From an uncultured Eubacteriales bacterium (GTDB taxonomy: Bacteria > Bacillota > Clostridia > Oscillospirales > Acutalibacteraceae): a DNA stretch of 44,283 bases. This document shows positions 25,351-33,874 of this stretch, piece by piece. The position numbers and the translations under genes were made by a program. The notes under the pieces are model-generated. The model was not told where the DNA came from. It ran no database searches and was given only the letters and a program-made list of their open reading frames with translations. How positions within the stretch are numbered: position 1 is the stretch's first letter; each line of letters starts with the position of its first letter. The stretch covers positions 1 to 44,283 of the forward strand of contig CAKSRC010000008.1 of the NCBI GenBank assembly GCA_934486915.1. Direction: 5' to 3'.

Positions 25351-25621
25351 TCAATTCCTCCTCTAATTGTTGATAAAATTCTTGAGGTATTTGACATGAA
25401 AACGCACGTTCAAATCTTCTAGCCTTCATCGCTGACTTTAGACAGGCGGAGTCTCTGCACAAATAAGTACCTCTACCGGGGAGCTTACCGTTTGGATCGA
25501 TTGTTATTTTCGAGCTTGTTGTTTCTTTTGATTGTAATTTTACCACCCTTATAAGCTGCTCTTTTGGCTTAGATTGATAACATCCTACACATCTTCTTAA
25601 GGGTATGTGCTTTTTTTGCAT
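25340..25621 (-). CDS. ylxR: YlxR family RNA-binding protein (RNase P modulator)
   Basis: This small basic protein (93 residues) has the DUF448 fold. The RRCVGCYQSKPKEQLIRVV start and the PGRGTYLCRDSACLKSAMK loop are the family hallmarks. Related proteins (YlxR/RnpM) have been reported to bind the RNase P RNA and to affect nucleoid-linked processes. ATG 25621 has GGCGG 6 bases upstream. An in-frame start seven codons earlier has no good site. Flanked by nusA and ylxQ. Confidence 0.94.
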   Translation of the reverse strand: MQKKHIPLRRCVGCYQSKPKEQLIRVVKLQSKETTSSKITIDPNGKLPGRGTYLCRDSACLKSAMKARRFERAFSCQIPQEFYQQLEEELNGN

Positions 25622-25668
25622 AATACGCCGCCTTTCTATCATTAATTTTAATCTAAATAAGAGTAAAA

Positions 25669-26913
25669 TTATTCTTCGCTTGATTCATCTACGTCAGCTT
25701 TATTTGAAGTTTCCTCAATAGTGTTGGTTTCTTCTTCAGTATCTGTTGTAACATCCTCTTTTGAGGATTCTTGTTTATCTTGGCTTTCTTTGCTTTCGTT
25801 TGGTTCATTAGATTGTGATTCTTTAGAATTTAATAAAGTTTCTTCAAACCCTTTTATATCTTCTTCAGTCAATGATTCAATAGTTTTTATATCTATTTTC
25901 ATTCCTGTGATTCTCGCAGCCAAGCGTACGTTTTGACCTTTGTTGCCTATAGCTAATGAGAAGTGTTCACTTTGAACGACTGCAACGCAGGATTTTTCTT
26001 CACTATCTAACATATATATATCAAGAACTTCCGCAGGAGCCAAGCAAGCTTTAACAAGACTTGCCTTGTTTGATTTATAGGCTATTACGTCTACTTTTTC
26101 TCCACCTAATTCCTTTACAATAGAGATTATTCTATTACCTTTTGAGCCTATGCATGCTCCAACAGGATCTACATTAGGGTCATTGGATTTAACTACAACC
26201 TTTGCTCTAATGCCTGCATCTCTTGCTATATTTAATATTTCCACAATACCTTCTTTTACTTCGGGGACTTCAGTCTCGATAAGTTTTCTTACGAAATCGG
26301 CATGTGTGCGGGAAACCATGATTTTAGGCCCTCTTTCAGTCTCTCTTACATCAGAAATATAGACCTTTACGAGATCTCCCTCTTTTAGTTCATCACTTGA
26401 TATTTGCTCTGATCTTGGTAAGACAGTTTCAGCCTTGCCTATCTTTATTGTTGCATTGCCTGTTCTGTCATCTATTTTTTCAACAGTAGCAGTGACTATT
26501 GTGTGGTATTTATCTTGAAACTCCTGGAAGATTTGCTCTCTTTCGCCATCACGGATGCCTTGTCTTATTATATTTCTTGCAGTTTGAGCTGCGATTCTTC
26601 CAAATTCTTTGGTGTTTAGAGTGACAGGAACTTTGTCTCCTATTTCAGCATATGGATCAATGAATATAGCGTCCGCAAGAGCAATTTCTTTACCTTTGCA
26701 CGAAACCTCTTCAACAACCTCTTTCATTAACCTTACGTCAAAAATACCTTTTTGGCGGTCAATTTTTATTATAGCTTCGTCATTTCCATCATAGCTGTTT
26801 TTGCAAGCTGTAATAATAGCTTTTTGTATTTTTTCCAACATAAAATCTACTGGGATTCCTCTTTCGCTTTCGAGCAGCTCAAGAGACTCAAATATATCGT
26901 TCTTTTTCTTCAT
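25669..26913 (-). CDS. nusA: Transcription termination/antitermination factor NusA
   Basis: This 414-residue protein binds RNA polymerase and nascent RNA to modulate pausing and termination. The N-terminal polymerase-binding domain (1-125) is followed by an S1 domain (about 130-200, VTATVEKIDDRTGNATIKIG) and two KH domains (GACIGSKGNRIISIVKELGG, then LAIGNKGQNVRLAARITG). A 60-residue tail rich in Glu, Ser and Asn ends the chain in place of structured acidic repeats. GGAGG lies 8 bases before the ATG. The operon leader holds a terminator-like hairpin that NusA itself might influence. Confidence 0.98.
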   Translation of the reverse strand: MKKKNDIFESLELLESERGIPVDFMLEKIQKAIITACKNSYDGNDEAIIKIDRQKGIFDVRLMKEVVEEVSCKGKEIALADAIFIDPYAEIGDKVPVTLNTKEFGRIAAQTARNIIRQGIRDGEREQIFQEFQDKYHTIVTATVEKIDDRTGNATIKIGKAETVLPRSEQISSDELKEGDLVKVYISDVRETERGPKIMVSRTHADFVRKLIETEVPEVKEGIVEILNIARDAGIRAKVVVKSNDPNVDPVGACIGSKGNRIISIVKELGGEKVDVIAYKSNKASLVKACLAPAEVLDIYMLDSEEKSCVAVVQSEHFSLAIGNKGQNVRLAARITGMKIDIKTIESLTEEDIKGFEETLLNSKESQSNEPNESKESQDKQESSKEDVTTDTEEETNTIEETSNKADVDESSEE

Positions 26914-26928
26914 CTTTTTATTCCTCCG

Positions 26929-27408
26929 TTAATTATTAAAGTCATCTAACTTTACGTATACTGTATCCTTTTTTGAAAAAGACATTTCTTCATCATCATA
27001 TGAAATTATTGTTATATTACCATTACTATATTCTTTTAGTATGCCGTTTATTTCCTTTTGACCGGACTTAATAGGTCGAATAAACTTTACCATAACATTT
27101 TGACCTATAAATTGTTCAAAATGTTCGTCTCTTGTAAGCTCACGTTCTACGCCCGGGGAGCAAACTTCCAAACAATAAGAAACGTTTATTGGATCTGCTT
27201 CATCTAACGGTTTATCGATAGCTCTGCTCATATTTTCGCAGTCTTCTATAGTTATGCCTTCCGGCTTATCTATAAATATTCTAAGATACCACATGCTTCC
27301 TTCTTTTACGAAGCGTATATCCCATATTTTAAGACCTAAATCCTTTGCGATAGGTTCAGCGATTTTCCATACGGCAGAGGTTGTGTTCATTTTTTGGTTT
27401 TTAGACAT
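26929..27408 (-). CDS. rimP: Ribosome maturation factor RimP
   Basis: This 159-residue protein is needed for 30S assembly. The family pattern is seen as VWKIAEPIAKDLGLKIWDI, then LRIFIDKPEGITIEDCENMS, the VSPG-like EVCSPGVEREL motif and a C-terminal Sm-like domain (VKFIRPIKSGQKEINGIL). ATG 27408 has GGAG 7 bases upstream and lies behind the leader hairpin. A longer frame reaching 27492 would include that hairpin and most of the leader, so it is not used. It is the first gene of the rimP-nusA-ylxR-ylxQ-infB-rbfA-nrnA-truB-ribF operon. Confidence 0.95.
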   Translation of the reverse strand: MSKNQKMNTTSAVWKIAEPIAKDLGLKIWDIRFVKEGSMWYLRIFIDKPEGITIEDCENMSRAIDKPLDEADPINVSYCLEVCSPGVERELTRDEHFEQFIGQNVMVKFIRPIKSGQKEINGILKEYSNGNITIISYDDEEMSFSKKDTVYVKLDDFNN

Positions 27409-27433
27409 TCTTACACTCCTATACAAATATAAA

Positions 27434-27453
27434 AGAGTGGGATAACCCACTCT
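27434..27453 (-). terminator. Leader hairpin (attenuator-like) upstream of rimP
   Basis: On the minus strand AGAGTGGG-TTAT-CCCACTCT forms a perfect 8-bp stem with a tetraloop followed directly by TTTATATTTG. It lies between the promoter (start near 27476) and the rimP ribosome binding site, so it could stop transcription of the whole operon or control RimP translation. Feedback by NusA is an attractive but unproven idea. Confidence 0.75.
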
Positions 27454-27482
27454 CCGTCTACTTAGATATCGTTCTTTAATAT

Positions 27483-27511
27483 ATTTTACCACTATAATGG
27501 TATTTTTGCAA
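27483..27511 (-). promoter_or_regulatory. Promoter of the rimP-nusA-infB operon
   Basis: On the minus strand TTGCAA (27511-27506) and TAAAAT (27488-27483) are 17 bp apart. The predicted leader is about 68 nt and contains the hairpin at 27434-27453. Confidence 0.7.
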
Positions 27512-27544
27512 GGGAAATTTATTTTGATAGTAATATAATTTTAT

Positions 27545-27589
27545 AATTAAGAGTTCTTTTAGTTAAATTTGCTTGAAAAACTCTTAATT
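27545..27589. repeat. Inverted repeat in the rimP-ackA divergent region
   Basis: AATTAAGAGTT (27545-27555) and AACTCTTAATT (27579-27589) are exact reverse complements with 23 bp between. The right arm starts immediately behind the likely ackA -35 box. This could be an operator, or an RNA hairpin remnant. Confidence 0.6.
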
Positions 27590-27601
27590 TTATACTACTA
27601 T
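27573..27601 (+). promoter_or_regulatory. Candidate promoter of ackA
   Basis: TTGAAA (27573-27578) and TACTAT (27596-27601) are 17 bp apart. The -10 box is imperfect, and a perfect TATAAT at 27601-27606 is badly spaced, so the exact start is uncertain. Confidence 0.45.
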
Positions 27602-27669
27602 ATAATATATATAATTTTTGGGGCTAAGTTTAGATTATAAGTATTTATATTGTTTTAGGAGGAATGTAA

Positions 27670-28884
27670 ATGAAAATTCTTGTTATTAATTCAGGGAGCT
27701 CATCTCTTAAATATCAACTTATAGATATGCAAGGTGAAAAGGTTCTTGCAAAAGGAAATTGCGAACGAATAGGTATAGACGGCGGAATTGTTGGATATAA
27801 AAATATATATGGCAAAGAAAAAGAAATAAATGTGGATATGAAGAACCACACTGAAGCATTTATGCAGGTAAAGGATCTTCTTTTAGATAAAGAAGTAGGC
27901 GTTATTAAGGACTTGAGTGAAGTATCTGCTATTGGTCATAGGACAGTACAGGGCGGATCTTTATTCTGCGAGTCCGCTTTAATAGATGCTGAAGTTATAG
28001 AAGGAATTAAGAAGCTTAGGCCTTTAGCACCTCTTCACAATGAAGCGCATGTGCAGGGAATGAAGGCTTGCATTGACATTTTTGGAAAAGATGTGCCGGA
28101 GGTTGCTGTGTTTGATACGGCATTTCACTGCACAATGCCTGAAAAGGCATATATGTATACCATACCATATGAATATTATGAGAAATATGGTATTAGAAGA
28201 TATGGTTTTCACGGTACATCACACCGCTATGTAAGCCATAGAGCAGCAGAACTTATTGGGAGGGATATAAAAGATTTAAAAATGATTACTTGCCATTTGG
28301 GTAACGGGTCATCTATAACTGCTATTGATGGCGGCAAGGTCATTGATACAAGTATGGGATTTACTCCTTTGGATGGTTTTATTATGGGCACAAGGACTGG
28401 AACATTGGATCCTTCAGTAGTAACATTTATTGAGGAAAAGGAAAATATGACACCCTGCCAAATGAACGAGATGCTTAATAAAAAATCCGGGCTTTTGGGT
28501 ATATCCGGGGTTTCAAGTGATGATAGGGACATAACAACCGCGGCGAAAAACGGAAATAAAAGGGCATGTTTAGCGCAAGAAATTTTTAGGTACCAGGTTT
28601 TAAAGTTCATTGGAAGCTATGTAGCAGCTCTTAATGGTTGTGACGCTATAGTGTTTACTGCAGGACTTGGGGAAAATCAACCTTCGCATAGGGCGGCAAT
28701 TTGCGAGAATTTATCTTATCTTGGTGTTGAAATAGATCCAAAATTGAACGAAGCTATGATAAGGGGCAAAGAGGGCAAAATTTCTACAGAAAATTCTAAA
28801 GTTGATGTTTATGTAATACCAACTAATGAAGAGATAGTTATTGCAAGAGACACAAAGGAAATTTTTGATAAAATTAATAAGTAA
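27670..28884 (+). CDS. ackA: Acetate kinase
   Basis: This 404-residue enzyme makes ATP from acetyl phosphate, the last step of acetate-forming fermentation. Family signatures are complete: VINSGSSSLKYQL at the N-terminus (Asn7), IGHRTVQGG, FDTAFHCTMPEKAY, RYGFHGTSHRYVS, CHLGNGSSITAI, MGTRTGTLDPSV, FTAGLGENQP and the late PTNEEIVIARDT. AGGAGG precedes the ATG by 7-8 bases. It stands alone; the usual partner phosphotransacetylase (pta) is not adjacent in this window. It diverges from rimP. Confidence 0.98.
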   Translation: MKILVINSGSSSLKYQLIDMQGEKVLAKGNCERIGIDGGIVGYKNIYGKEKEINVDMKNHTEAFMQVKDLLLDKEVGVIKDLSEVSAIGHRTVQGGSLFCESALIDAEVIEGIKKLRPLAPLHNEAHVQGMKACIDIFGKDVPEVAVFDTAFHCTMPEKAYMYTIPYEYYEKYGIRRYGFHGTSHRYVSHRAAELIGRDIKDLKMITCHLGNGSSITAIDGGKVIDTSMGFTPLDGFIMGTRTGTLDPSVVTFIEEKENMTPCQMNEMLNKKSGLLGISGVSSDDRDITTAAKNGNKRACLAQEIFRYQVLKFIGSYVAALNGCDAIVFTAGLGENQPSHRAAICENLSYLGVEIDPKLNEAMIRGKEGKISTENSKVDVYVIPTNEEIVIARDTKEIFDKINK

Positions 28885-28917
28885 AATTAGGTACACTTTA
28901 TGTATCTAAGTAATATT

Positions 28918-28947
28918 TTGAGCTTTAATAGATATCGAAGGTATTAT
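28918..28947 (+). promoter_or_regulatory. Candidate promoter of the prfA operon
   Basis: TTGAGC (28918-28923) and TATTAT (28942-28947) are separated by 18 bp, about 75 bp before the prfA start. A small TTAGGTACA/TGTATCTAA hairpin just upstream (about 28887-28908) could end the ackA transcript, but it lacks a T run. Confidence 0.5.
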
Positions 28948-29021
28948 GTGAATGATGAGACATAGCGGATCGTAAAATTATTAAGGTTGTAAATTAAAAA
29001 AGTTTAAGTGGAGTGAAAATT

Positions 29022-30098
29022 GTGTTTGATAAATTAGAATTAGTGGAAAAAAGGTACGATGATATAAATAATCGTCTATATGATCCGGCTGTGGTTTCAG
29101 ATCAAGAGGCTTATCGTAATCTTATGAAAGAGTTCAAGAACCTCAATCCTATAGTCGAAAAATATAGGGAGTATAAAAAGGCGAAACAAACTGAAAAAGA
29201 ATCAAAACAAATGTTGAGTGAAGGCGGTCTTGATAAAGAGTTTAAGGAAATGGTTGAACTTGAGCTTGATACTGCAAGAGATGATATTGCAAGAATTTCA
29301 GACGAGCTTAAGATTCTTCTTCTACCTAAGGACCCTAATGATGATAGAAATGTAATCATCGAGATAAGAGGCGGAGCCGGTGGTGAAGAGGCTGCATTGT
29401 TTTCGGGAGTACTTTTTCGCATGTATTGTATGTATGCTGAAAAGAAAGGCTGGAAAACGGAAATTATTAATGCCAACGAAACTGAGCTTGGCGGATATAA
29501 AGAAATAAGTTTTATGGTAGACGGCGAGGGAGCATATTCAAGGCTTAAATTTGAAAGTGGTGTTCATAGAGTGCAAAGGGTTCCTGAGACTGAAACTCAA
29601 GGAAGAATACACACCTCAACAGTTACAGTAGCAGTTTTGCCGGAAGCTGATGATGTAGAGATAGACATAAACCCTGCAGACTTGCAAATTGATACTTATA
29701 GGGCAGGTGGAGCCGGCGGGCAACACGTCAATAAAACGGAGTCTGCTATTAGGATTACCCATATACCTACAGGAGTAGTAGTAGAGTGCCAGGACGAAAG
29801 AAGCCAGCATAAAAACAGAGATAAGGCAATGAAGGTTTTGAAATCTAGACTTTTAGAGGCAAAGCAAGAGGAACATGATTCCGAAATTGCAGCACAAAGA
29901 AGGATACAAGTTGGGTCCGGCGATCGTTCTGAAAGGATTAGAACATATAACTATCCTCAAGGAAGGCTGACTGACCATAGAATTGGATTGACACTTTATC
30001 ACTTGGAAGACAATTTAAATGGTGATATAGATGAAATTATAGATGCACTTATAACAGCTGACAGAGCAGCAAAACTCAACAATAGTATGGAAAAATAG
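29022..30098 (+). CDS. prfA: Peptide chain release factor 1
   Basis: This 358-residue factor recognises UAA and UAG and triggers peptide release. The catalytic GGQ loop is in YRAGGAGGQHVNKTESAIRI. The stop-codon reading PxT motif is present as PET within RVPETETQGRIHTST, which marks RF1 rather than RF2. The start is GTG 29022 (MFDKLELVEKRY), with GGAG 8 bases upstream. The GTG three codons earlier overlaps that site. tsaC follows after 13 bp. The methyltransferase gene prmC, which often follows prfA and modifies the GGQ glutamine, is not here. Confidence 0.97.
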   Translation: MFDKLELVEKRYDDINNRLYDPAVVSDQEAYRNLMKEFKNLNPIVEKYREYKKAKQTEKESKQMLSEGGLDKEFKEMVELELDTARDDIARISDELKILLLPKDPNDDRNVIIEIRGGAGGEEAALFSGVLFRMYCMYAEKKGWKTEIINANETELGGYKEISFMVDGEGAYSRLKFESGVHRVQRVPETETQGRIHTSTVTVAVLPEADDVEIDINPADLQIDTYRAGGAGGQHVNKTESAIRITHIPTGVVVECQDERSQHKNRDKAMKVLKSRLLEAKQEEHDSEIAAQRRIQVGSGDRSERIRTYNYPQGRLTDHRIGLTLYHLEDNLNGDIDEIIDALITADRAAKLNNSMEK

Positions 30099-30111
30099 AT
30101 GGTGATTAGAC

Positions 30112-31122
30112 TTGAATACTAAAAAACTAACGATTAATCAAGTAAAAGAGGCAGGCCAAATTCTTAAAAACGGTGGGCTGGTTGCAATCCCAACTGAGAC
30201 AGTATATGGGCTTGCTGCTGATGCACTAAACGGTAAGGCTGTTGCTAATATATTTAAGGCTAAGGGCCGGCCTATGGATAATCCATTGATTGTTCATATT
30301 GCAAATTTAGACCAACTTTGCGGTATAGTTTCATCATTTCCAGCTAATGCAAAAAAGCTTGCAAAAGCATTTTGGCCGGGACCCCTTACAATTATAATGC
30401 CAAAATCCGATAAAATTCCTTTTGAGGTTAGTGCAGGCCTTGATACGGTGGCGGTGAGATATCCTTCTCATAAGGTCGCCCAAGAGGTGATATTGGAATC
30501 CGGCCCTCTTGCAGCGCCGTCGGCTAATTTATCAGGAAGTCCAAGTCCTACGACCGCCGAACACGTATTAAAGGATTTAGATGGGAAAATAGATGCGGTT
30601 TTAGATGGGGGAAGCTGTGATGTAGGTCTTGAATCTACAGTTGTTACAGTAGTTACTGAACCGCCAAGACTATTAAGACCCGGCGGAATTACATTGTCTC
30701 AGCTTAGAGAGGTTTTGGGTGAGGTAGAAGTAGACCCTGCGGTACTTAATAAGATAGATTCCAATGAAAAGGTAAGTTCACCTGGGATGAAGTATAAACA
30801 CTACGCACCAAAGGCAAAGGTTATACTTATTAAAGCATCTAAGGAAAAGTATATAGATTATATAAATAAGAACTGTGATGAGTATACAGCAGCATTGTGT
30901 TATGATGATGATATTAAGAGTTTGAACTGTTTTTCTATCTCTTATGGCAAAGAGGATAACCAAATAGATCAGGCTAAAAATTTATTTGCGGCATTAAGAA
31001 AGTTTGACGATAAAAGGGATATAAAGATAATATATGCAAGGTGTCCTAACCCGGACGGTATAGGTATGGCGGTTTACAACAGATTGATAAGGGCAGCAGG
31101 ATTTGAGATGCTTAGTCTATGA
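30112..31122 (+). CDS. tsaC: L-threonylcarbamoyladenylate synthase, Sua5 type
   Basis: This 336-residue enzyme makes threonylcarbamoyl-AMP from threonine, bicarbonate and ATP for t6A37 of tRNA. The YrdC/Sua5 domain (about 8-200) has GGLVAIPTETVYGLAADA, the KGRPMDNPLIVHI motif and APSANLSGSPSPTTAEHV. The C-terminal Sua5 domain (about 210-336), joined by a SPGMKYKHYAPKA linker, makes it the long form. Start is TTG 30112 with GGTGA 6 bases upstream. It overlaps coaE by 4 bp. TcdA and MtaB in this window use the product. Confidence 0.96.
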   Translation: MNTKKLTINQVKEAGQILKNGGLVAIPTETVYGLAADALNGKAVANIFKAKGRPMDNPLIVHIANLDQLCGIVSSFPANAKKLAKAFWPGPLTIIMPKSDKIPFEVSAGLDTVAVRYPSHKVAQEVILESGPLAAPSANLSGSPSPTTAEHVLKDLDGKIDAVLDGGSCDVGLESTVVTVVTEPPRLLRPGGITLSQLREVLGEVEVDPAVLNKIDSNEKVSSPGMKYKHYAPKAKVILIKASKEKYIDYINKNCDEYTAALCYDDDIKSLNCFSISYGKEDNQIDQAKNLFAALRKFDDKRDIKIIYARCPNPDGIGMAVYNRLIRAAGFEMLSL

Positions 31123-31736
31123 GCAGGACTGTTATAGTTGGGATAACAGGGCAGACAGGTGCGGGCAAATCCACTCTTGCAAAAATACTAAGTAAAAGCG
31201 GTATACCTATTATAGATGCTGACATAGAGGCTAAGGAAGTTTTAAAAAAGGACAAGAGTCTCATACCTCTTTTAAAGAAGGAGTTTGGAAGTGATATAAC
31301 AAACTCAAACGGCATCCTTAATAGAAAACTCCTGGCATCAAGGGCCTTCACTTCAGATCAAAATACAAAGAAGCTAAACGATATAATGTTTCCGTCTATA
31401 TTATCAGAAATTAAGAATAAAATAGAATTTTTAAAAAAATCCAAGGTAAATATTATTGCGATAGATGCACCTCTTCTTTTTGAAAGTGGACTCAATAACA
31501 TTTGCAATATAATTATTTCAGTTACTGCCGGATATGCTACAAGGTTAGACAGGATAATTAAACGTGATAATATTACAATAGATTTAGCAAGAAAAAGAAT
31601 TAGCGTTCAAAAATCTGAAAAATACTATAAGGATAGGTCGGATGTTATTTTAAACGGAGAGTTGAGTTTAGATGAGTTCAAACATGAAGCCGAAAAGATA
31701 GTATATCAAATTAGGAAGAAGGCCTATAGTGAGTAA
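31119..31736 (+). CDS. coaE: Dephospho-CoA kinase
   Basis: This 205-residue kinase performs the last step of coenzyme A synthesis, phosphorylating the 3' hydroxyl of dephospho-CoA. The Walker A loop GITGQTGAGKSTLAKIL is at residues 7-23. The IIDADIEAKEVL substrate motif and the IDAPLLFESGLNN segment are also present. Length is typical. The ATG overlaps the tsaC stop (ATGA), and the gene overlaps the transglycosylase gene by 8 bp, so the group is a tightly coupled operon. Confidence 0.96.
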   Translation: MSRTVIVGITGQTGAGKSTLAKILSKSGIPIIDADIEAKEVLKKDKSLIPLLKKEFGSDITNSNGILNRKLLASRAFTSDQNTKKLNDIMFPSILSEIKNKIEFLKKSKVNIIAIDAPLLFESGLNNICNIIISVTAGYATRLDRIIKRDNITIDLARKRISVQKSEKYYKDRSDVILNGELSLDEFKHEAEKIVYQIRKKAYSE

Positions 31737-32304
31737 GAAAAAAGTTAGGGTAATGATTATTGTATTATTAATGACAGGCCTGTCCCTATTAGCACTATTG
31801 GTTGTCAGCTCGGGATGTACACAAAGGTACCTAATGAAAAAGGTATACAAGTTGGAGTATCAACAATATGTGCATCAATCTGCGAAAAAATACAATGTAG
31901 AAGAAGCCTTAGTATATGCAGTGATAAAAAGCGAAAGTAATTTTACAGTGCGTGCCGAATCAAGGGCAGGAGCTAAAGGGCTTATGCAGCTTATGCCGGA
32001 TACATTTACTTGGTTGCAGCGATATACTGATGATGAATATATGGATGAAACATACCTTTCAGATCCGGAAATAAATATTGATTACGGGACTCATTTATTG
32101 TCTATCTTATTAAATAAATATGATTGTGACGAGGTAGCCATAAGTGCATATAATGCAGGCATGGGTGCAGTGGATAGATGGCTTTTAGATCGAGATTGTT
32201 CTTATGATGGAAAAACTCTTTCATACATCCCGTACCCCGAAACCAGGTTTTATGTAGATGAGGTTATATATAATAGAAAAATATATAGAAATTTGTATTT
32301 TTAG
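31729..32304 (+). CDS. Membrane-anchored lytic transglycosylase (SLT domain)
   Basis: This 191-residue enzyme should cleave peptidoglycan between N-acetylmuramic acid and N-acetylglucosamine outside the membrane. A basic start and one hydrophobic helix (about 7-29) form a signal anchor. SSGC at its end is a poor lipobox, so a lipoprotein is possible but less likely. The SLT fold follows with the catalytic glutamate in AVIKSESNF, then GAKGLMQLMPDT, and AISAYNAGMGAVDRW. The start is GTG 31729 inside coaE. The adjacency to coaE is common in Clostridia. Confidence 0.93.
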   Translation: MSKKKVRVMIIVLLMTGLSLLALLVVSSGCTQRYLMKKVYKLEYQQYVHQSAKKYNVEEALVYAVIKSESNFTVRAESRAGAKGLMQLMPDTFTWLQRYTDDEYMDETYLSDPEINIDYGTHLLSILLNKYDCDEVAISAYNAGMGAVDRWLLDRDCSYDGKTLSYIPYPETRFYVDEVIYNRKIYRNLYF

Positions 32305-32322
32305 AAAGTGAGGAAATTGATT

Positions 32323-33732
32323 ATGCAAGAAATTAAAGAAGAAAAGTCTCAGGCTGAAAAATTTAGAGAAGAGCTATTGATGAAAAAGCAAAACGGCATT
32401 CTAAAAGTAAGCGATGAGGATGTAAAAAAAGCAGATGAATTTTGTGAAGGATACAAAGATTTTTTAAATAGGGCTAAAACTGAAAGAGAATTTATAAAGG
32501 AATCTCTTGCACTTGCAAAGGAAAAGGGATTCGTAGAGTTCGATTATTCCAAAAACTATCAAGCAGGAGATAAGGTTTATTATAATAACAGAAACAAAGC
32601 TTTAGTATTAGCAGTTATAGGCCGAAACGGTAGTAAAAACGGCATAAAGATGGCTGCAGCCCATGTCGATTCGCCAAGAGTAGACTTAAAACCAAATCCA
32701 CTTTATGAGGATAACGGTTTAGCATTTTTCAAAACTCATTATTACGGTGGAATTAAAAAGTATCAATGGACAGCTATTCCGCTTTCGCTCCATGGTAAAG
32801 TAATTAAGAAGGATGGAACCTCTATAGAAATAAGGCTTGGAGAAGATATAGGTGATCCTTGTTTTTGCATAACAGACCTTTTGCCCCATTTGGCAAAGGA
32901 ACAAATGAAAAAAACTATGTTAGAGGGCTTTACCGGAGAAGATTTAAATATTTTAATAGGCAGCCGCCCGTTTAAAGATGACGAGGCTTCAGAAGCAGTA
33001 AAGCTTAATATAATGAGGTTACTAAATGAAAAATATGGCATTATCGAATCAGACTTTTTATCAGCTGAACTTGAATTAGTTCCTGCGTTTAAGTCGAGCG
33101 ATATAGGCTTTGATAGAAGTATGGTAGGCGGCTATGGTCAAGATGATAGAGTTTGTGCATATACAGCGTTAAGGGCTATATTGGATTGTGAAAATCCAAG
33201 AAGCACTGTTATGACTATTTTAGCGGACAAAGAAGAAGTTGGAAGCGACGGTAATACTGGGATGCATTCATCCTTCTTTAGATACTTTATAGCAGATTTA
33301 GCTAAAATGGATGGCTTAGAAGGAAGGCACGTATTATCAAAATCTAAGTGTTTGTCGGCAGATGTAAATGCGGCCTTTGATCCCAACTATGCAAGTGTAT
33401 ATGAGTCAATGAACAGCAGCTTTATAAATAACGGCGTTGTGATAACTAAGTATACGGGAAGCGGCGGAAAATATGATACATCGGATGCATCAGCCGAATT
33501 TATGGGCGAAATAAGAAAGATGCTTGATGAAAATAATATACTTTGGCAGCCGGGAGAATTGGGCAAAGTAGATGGTGGCGGTGGAGGAACCGTTGCTAAG
33601 TTTATAGCAAACCTAAATGTTGACGTTGTCGATTTGGGAGTACCCGTACTTTCCATGCATTCCCCATTTGAAGTTGTCTCAAAAGTAGACACATATATGG
33701 CTTACATGACATTTAAAAATTTCTTATTCTAA
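32323..33732 (+). CDS. M18-family aminopeptidase
   Basis: This metallo-aminopeptidase, about 469 residues, probably forms dodecamers in the cytosol and removes N-terminal residues from peptides. The metal-binding motifs are AAAHVDSPRVDLKPNP, GGYGQDDRVCAYTALRA, DKEEVGSDGNTGMHS with the catalytic glutamates, SADVNAAFDPNY and VPVLSMHSPFEVVSK. ATG 32323 has GTGAGG 9 bases upstream; the GTG at 32308 overlaps that site. It ends the prfA operon, before a terminator. It matches the long bacterial M18 type (ApeA/ApeB-like); exact specificity is unknown. Confidence 0.95.
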   Translation: MQEIKEEKSQAEKFREELLMKKQNGILKVSDEDVKKADEFCEGYKDFLNRAKTEREFIKESLALAKEKGFVEFDYSKNYQAGDKVYYNNRNKALVLAVIGRNGSKNGIKMAAAHVDSPRVDLKPNPLYEDNGLAFFKTHYYGGIKKYQWTAIPLSLHGKVIKKDGTSIEIRLGEDIGDPCFCITDLLPHLAKEQMKKTMLEGFTGEDLNILIGSRPFKDDEASEAVKLNIMRLLNEKYGIIESDFLSAELELVPAFKSSDIGFDRSMVGGYGQDDRVCAYTALRAILDCENPRSTVMTILADKEEVGSDGNTGMHSSFFRYFIADLAKMDGLEGRHVLSKSKCLSADVNAAFDPNYASVYESMNSSFINNGVVITKYTGSGGKYDTSDASAEFMGEIRKMLDENNILWQPGELGKVDGGGGGTVAKFIANLNVDVVDLGVPVLSMHSPFEVVSKVDTYMAYMTFKNFLF

Positions 33733-33737
33733 AAAAT

Positions 33738-33771
33738 AAACGGCACCCAAGTTTTATTGAGTGCCGTTTTT
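33738..33771 (+). terminator. Terminator of the prfA-tsaC-coaE-slt-M18 operon
   Basis: The arms AAACGGCAC (33738-33746) and GTGCCGTTT (33761-33769) pair fully, with an inner CAA/TTG extension across one mismatch, followed by a T run. Confidence 0.88.
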
Positions 33772-33835
33772 GGTTTAATTCTACAAAATTATATATAGAA
33801 TCAAAGAAAATTCAACGTGAAAAAAGTTGAAAATG

Positions 33836-33844
33836 TGCTATAAT
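33836..33844 (+). promoter_or_regulatory. Extended -10 promoter of the orphan gene
   Basis: TGCTATAAT is an extended -10 element (perfect TATAAT at 33839-33844) with no good -35 box. Its position shows that the translation start must be downstream, at 33875, not at 33827. Confidence 0.65.
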
Positions 33845-33874
33845 AAAATTGAAAATAGTATTGGGGGAATTTGT

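Noticed and set aside
27409..27492. N-terminal extension of rimP
   Set aside because: It would translate the leader hairpin and start near the predicted transcription start. ATG 27408 has a good ribosome binding site and matches RimP family N-termini.
33827..33874. N-terminal extension of the orphan gene
   Set aside because: The extended -10 promoter lies inside it, and the GGGGGA site points to ATG 33875.
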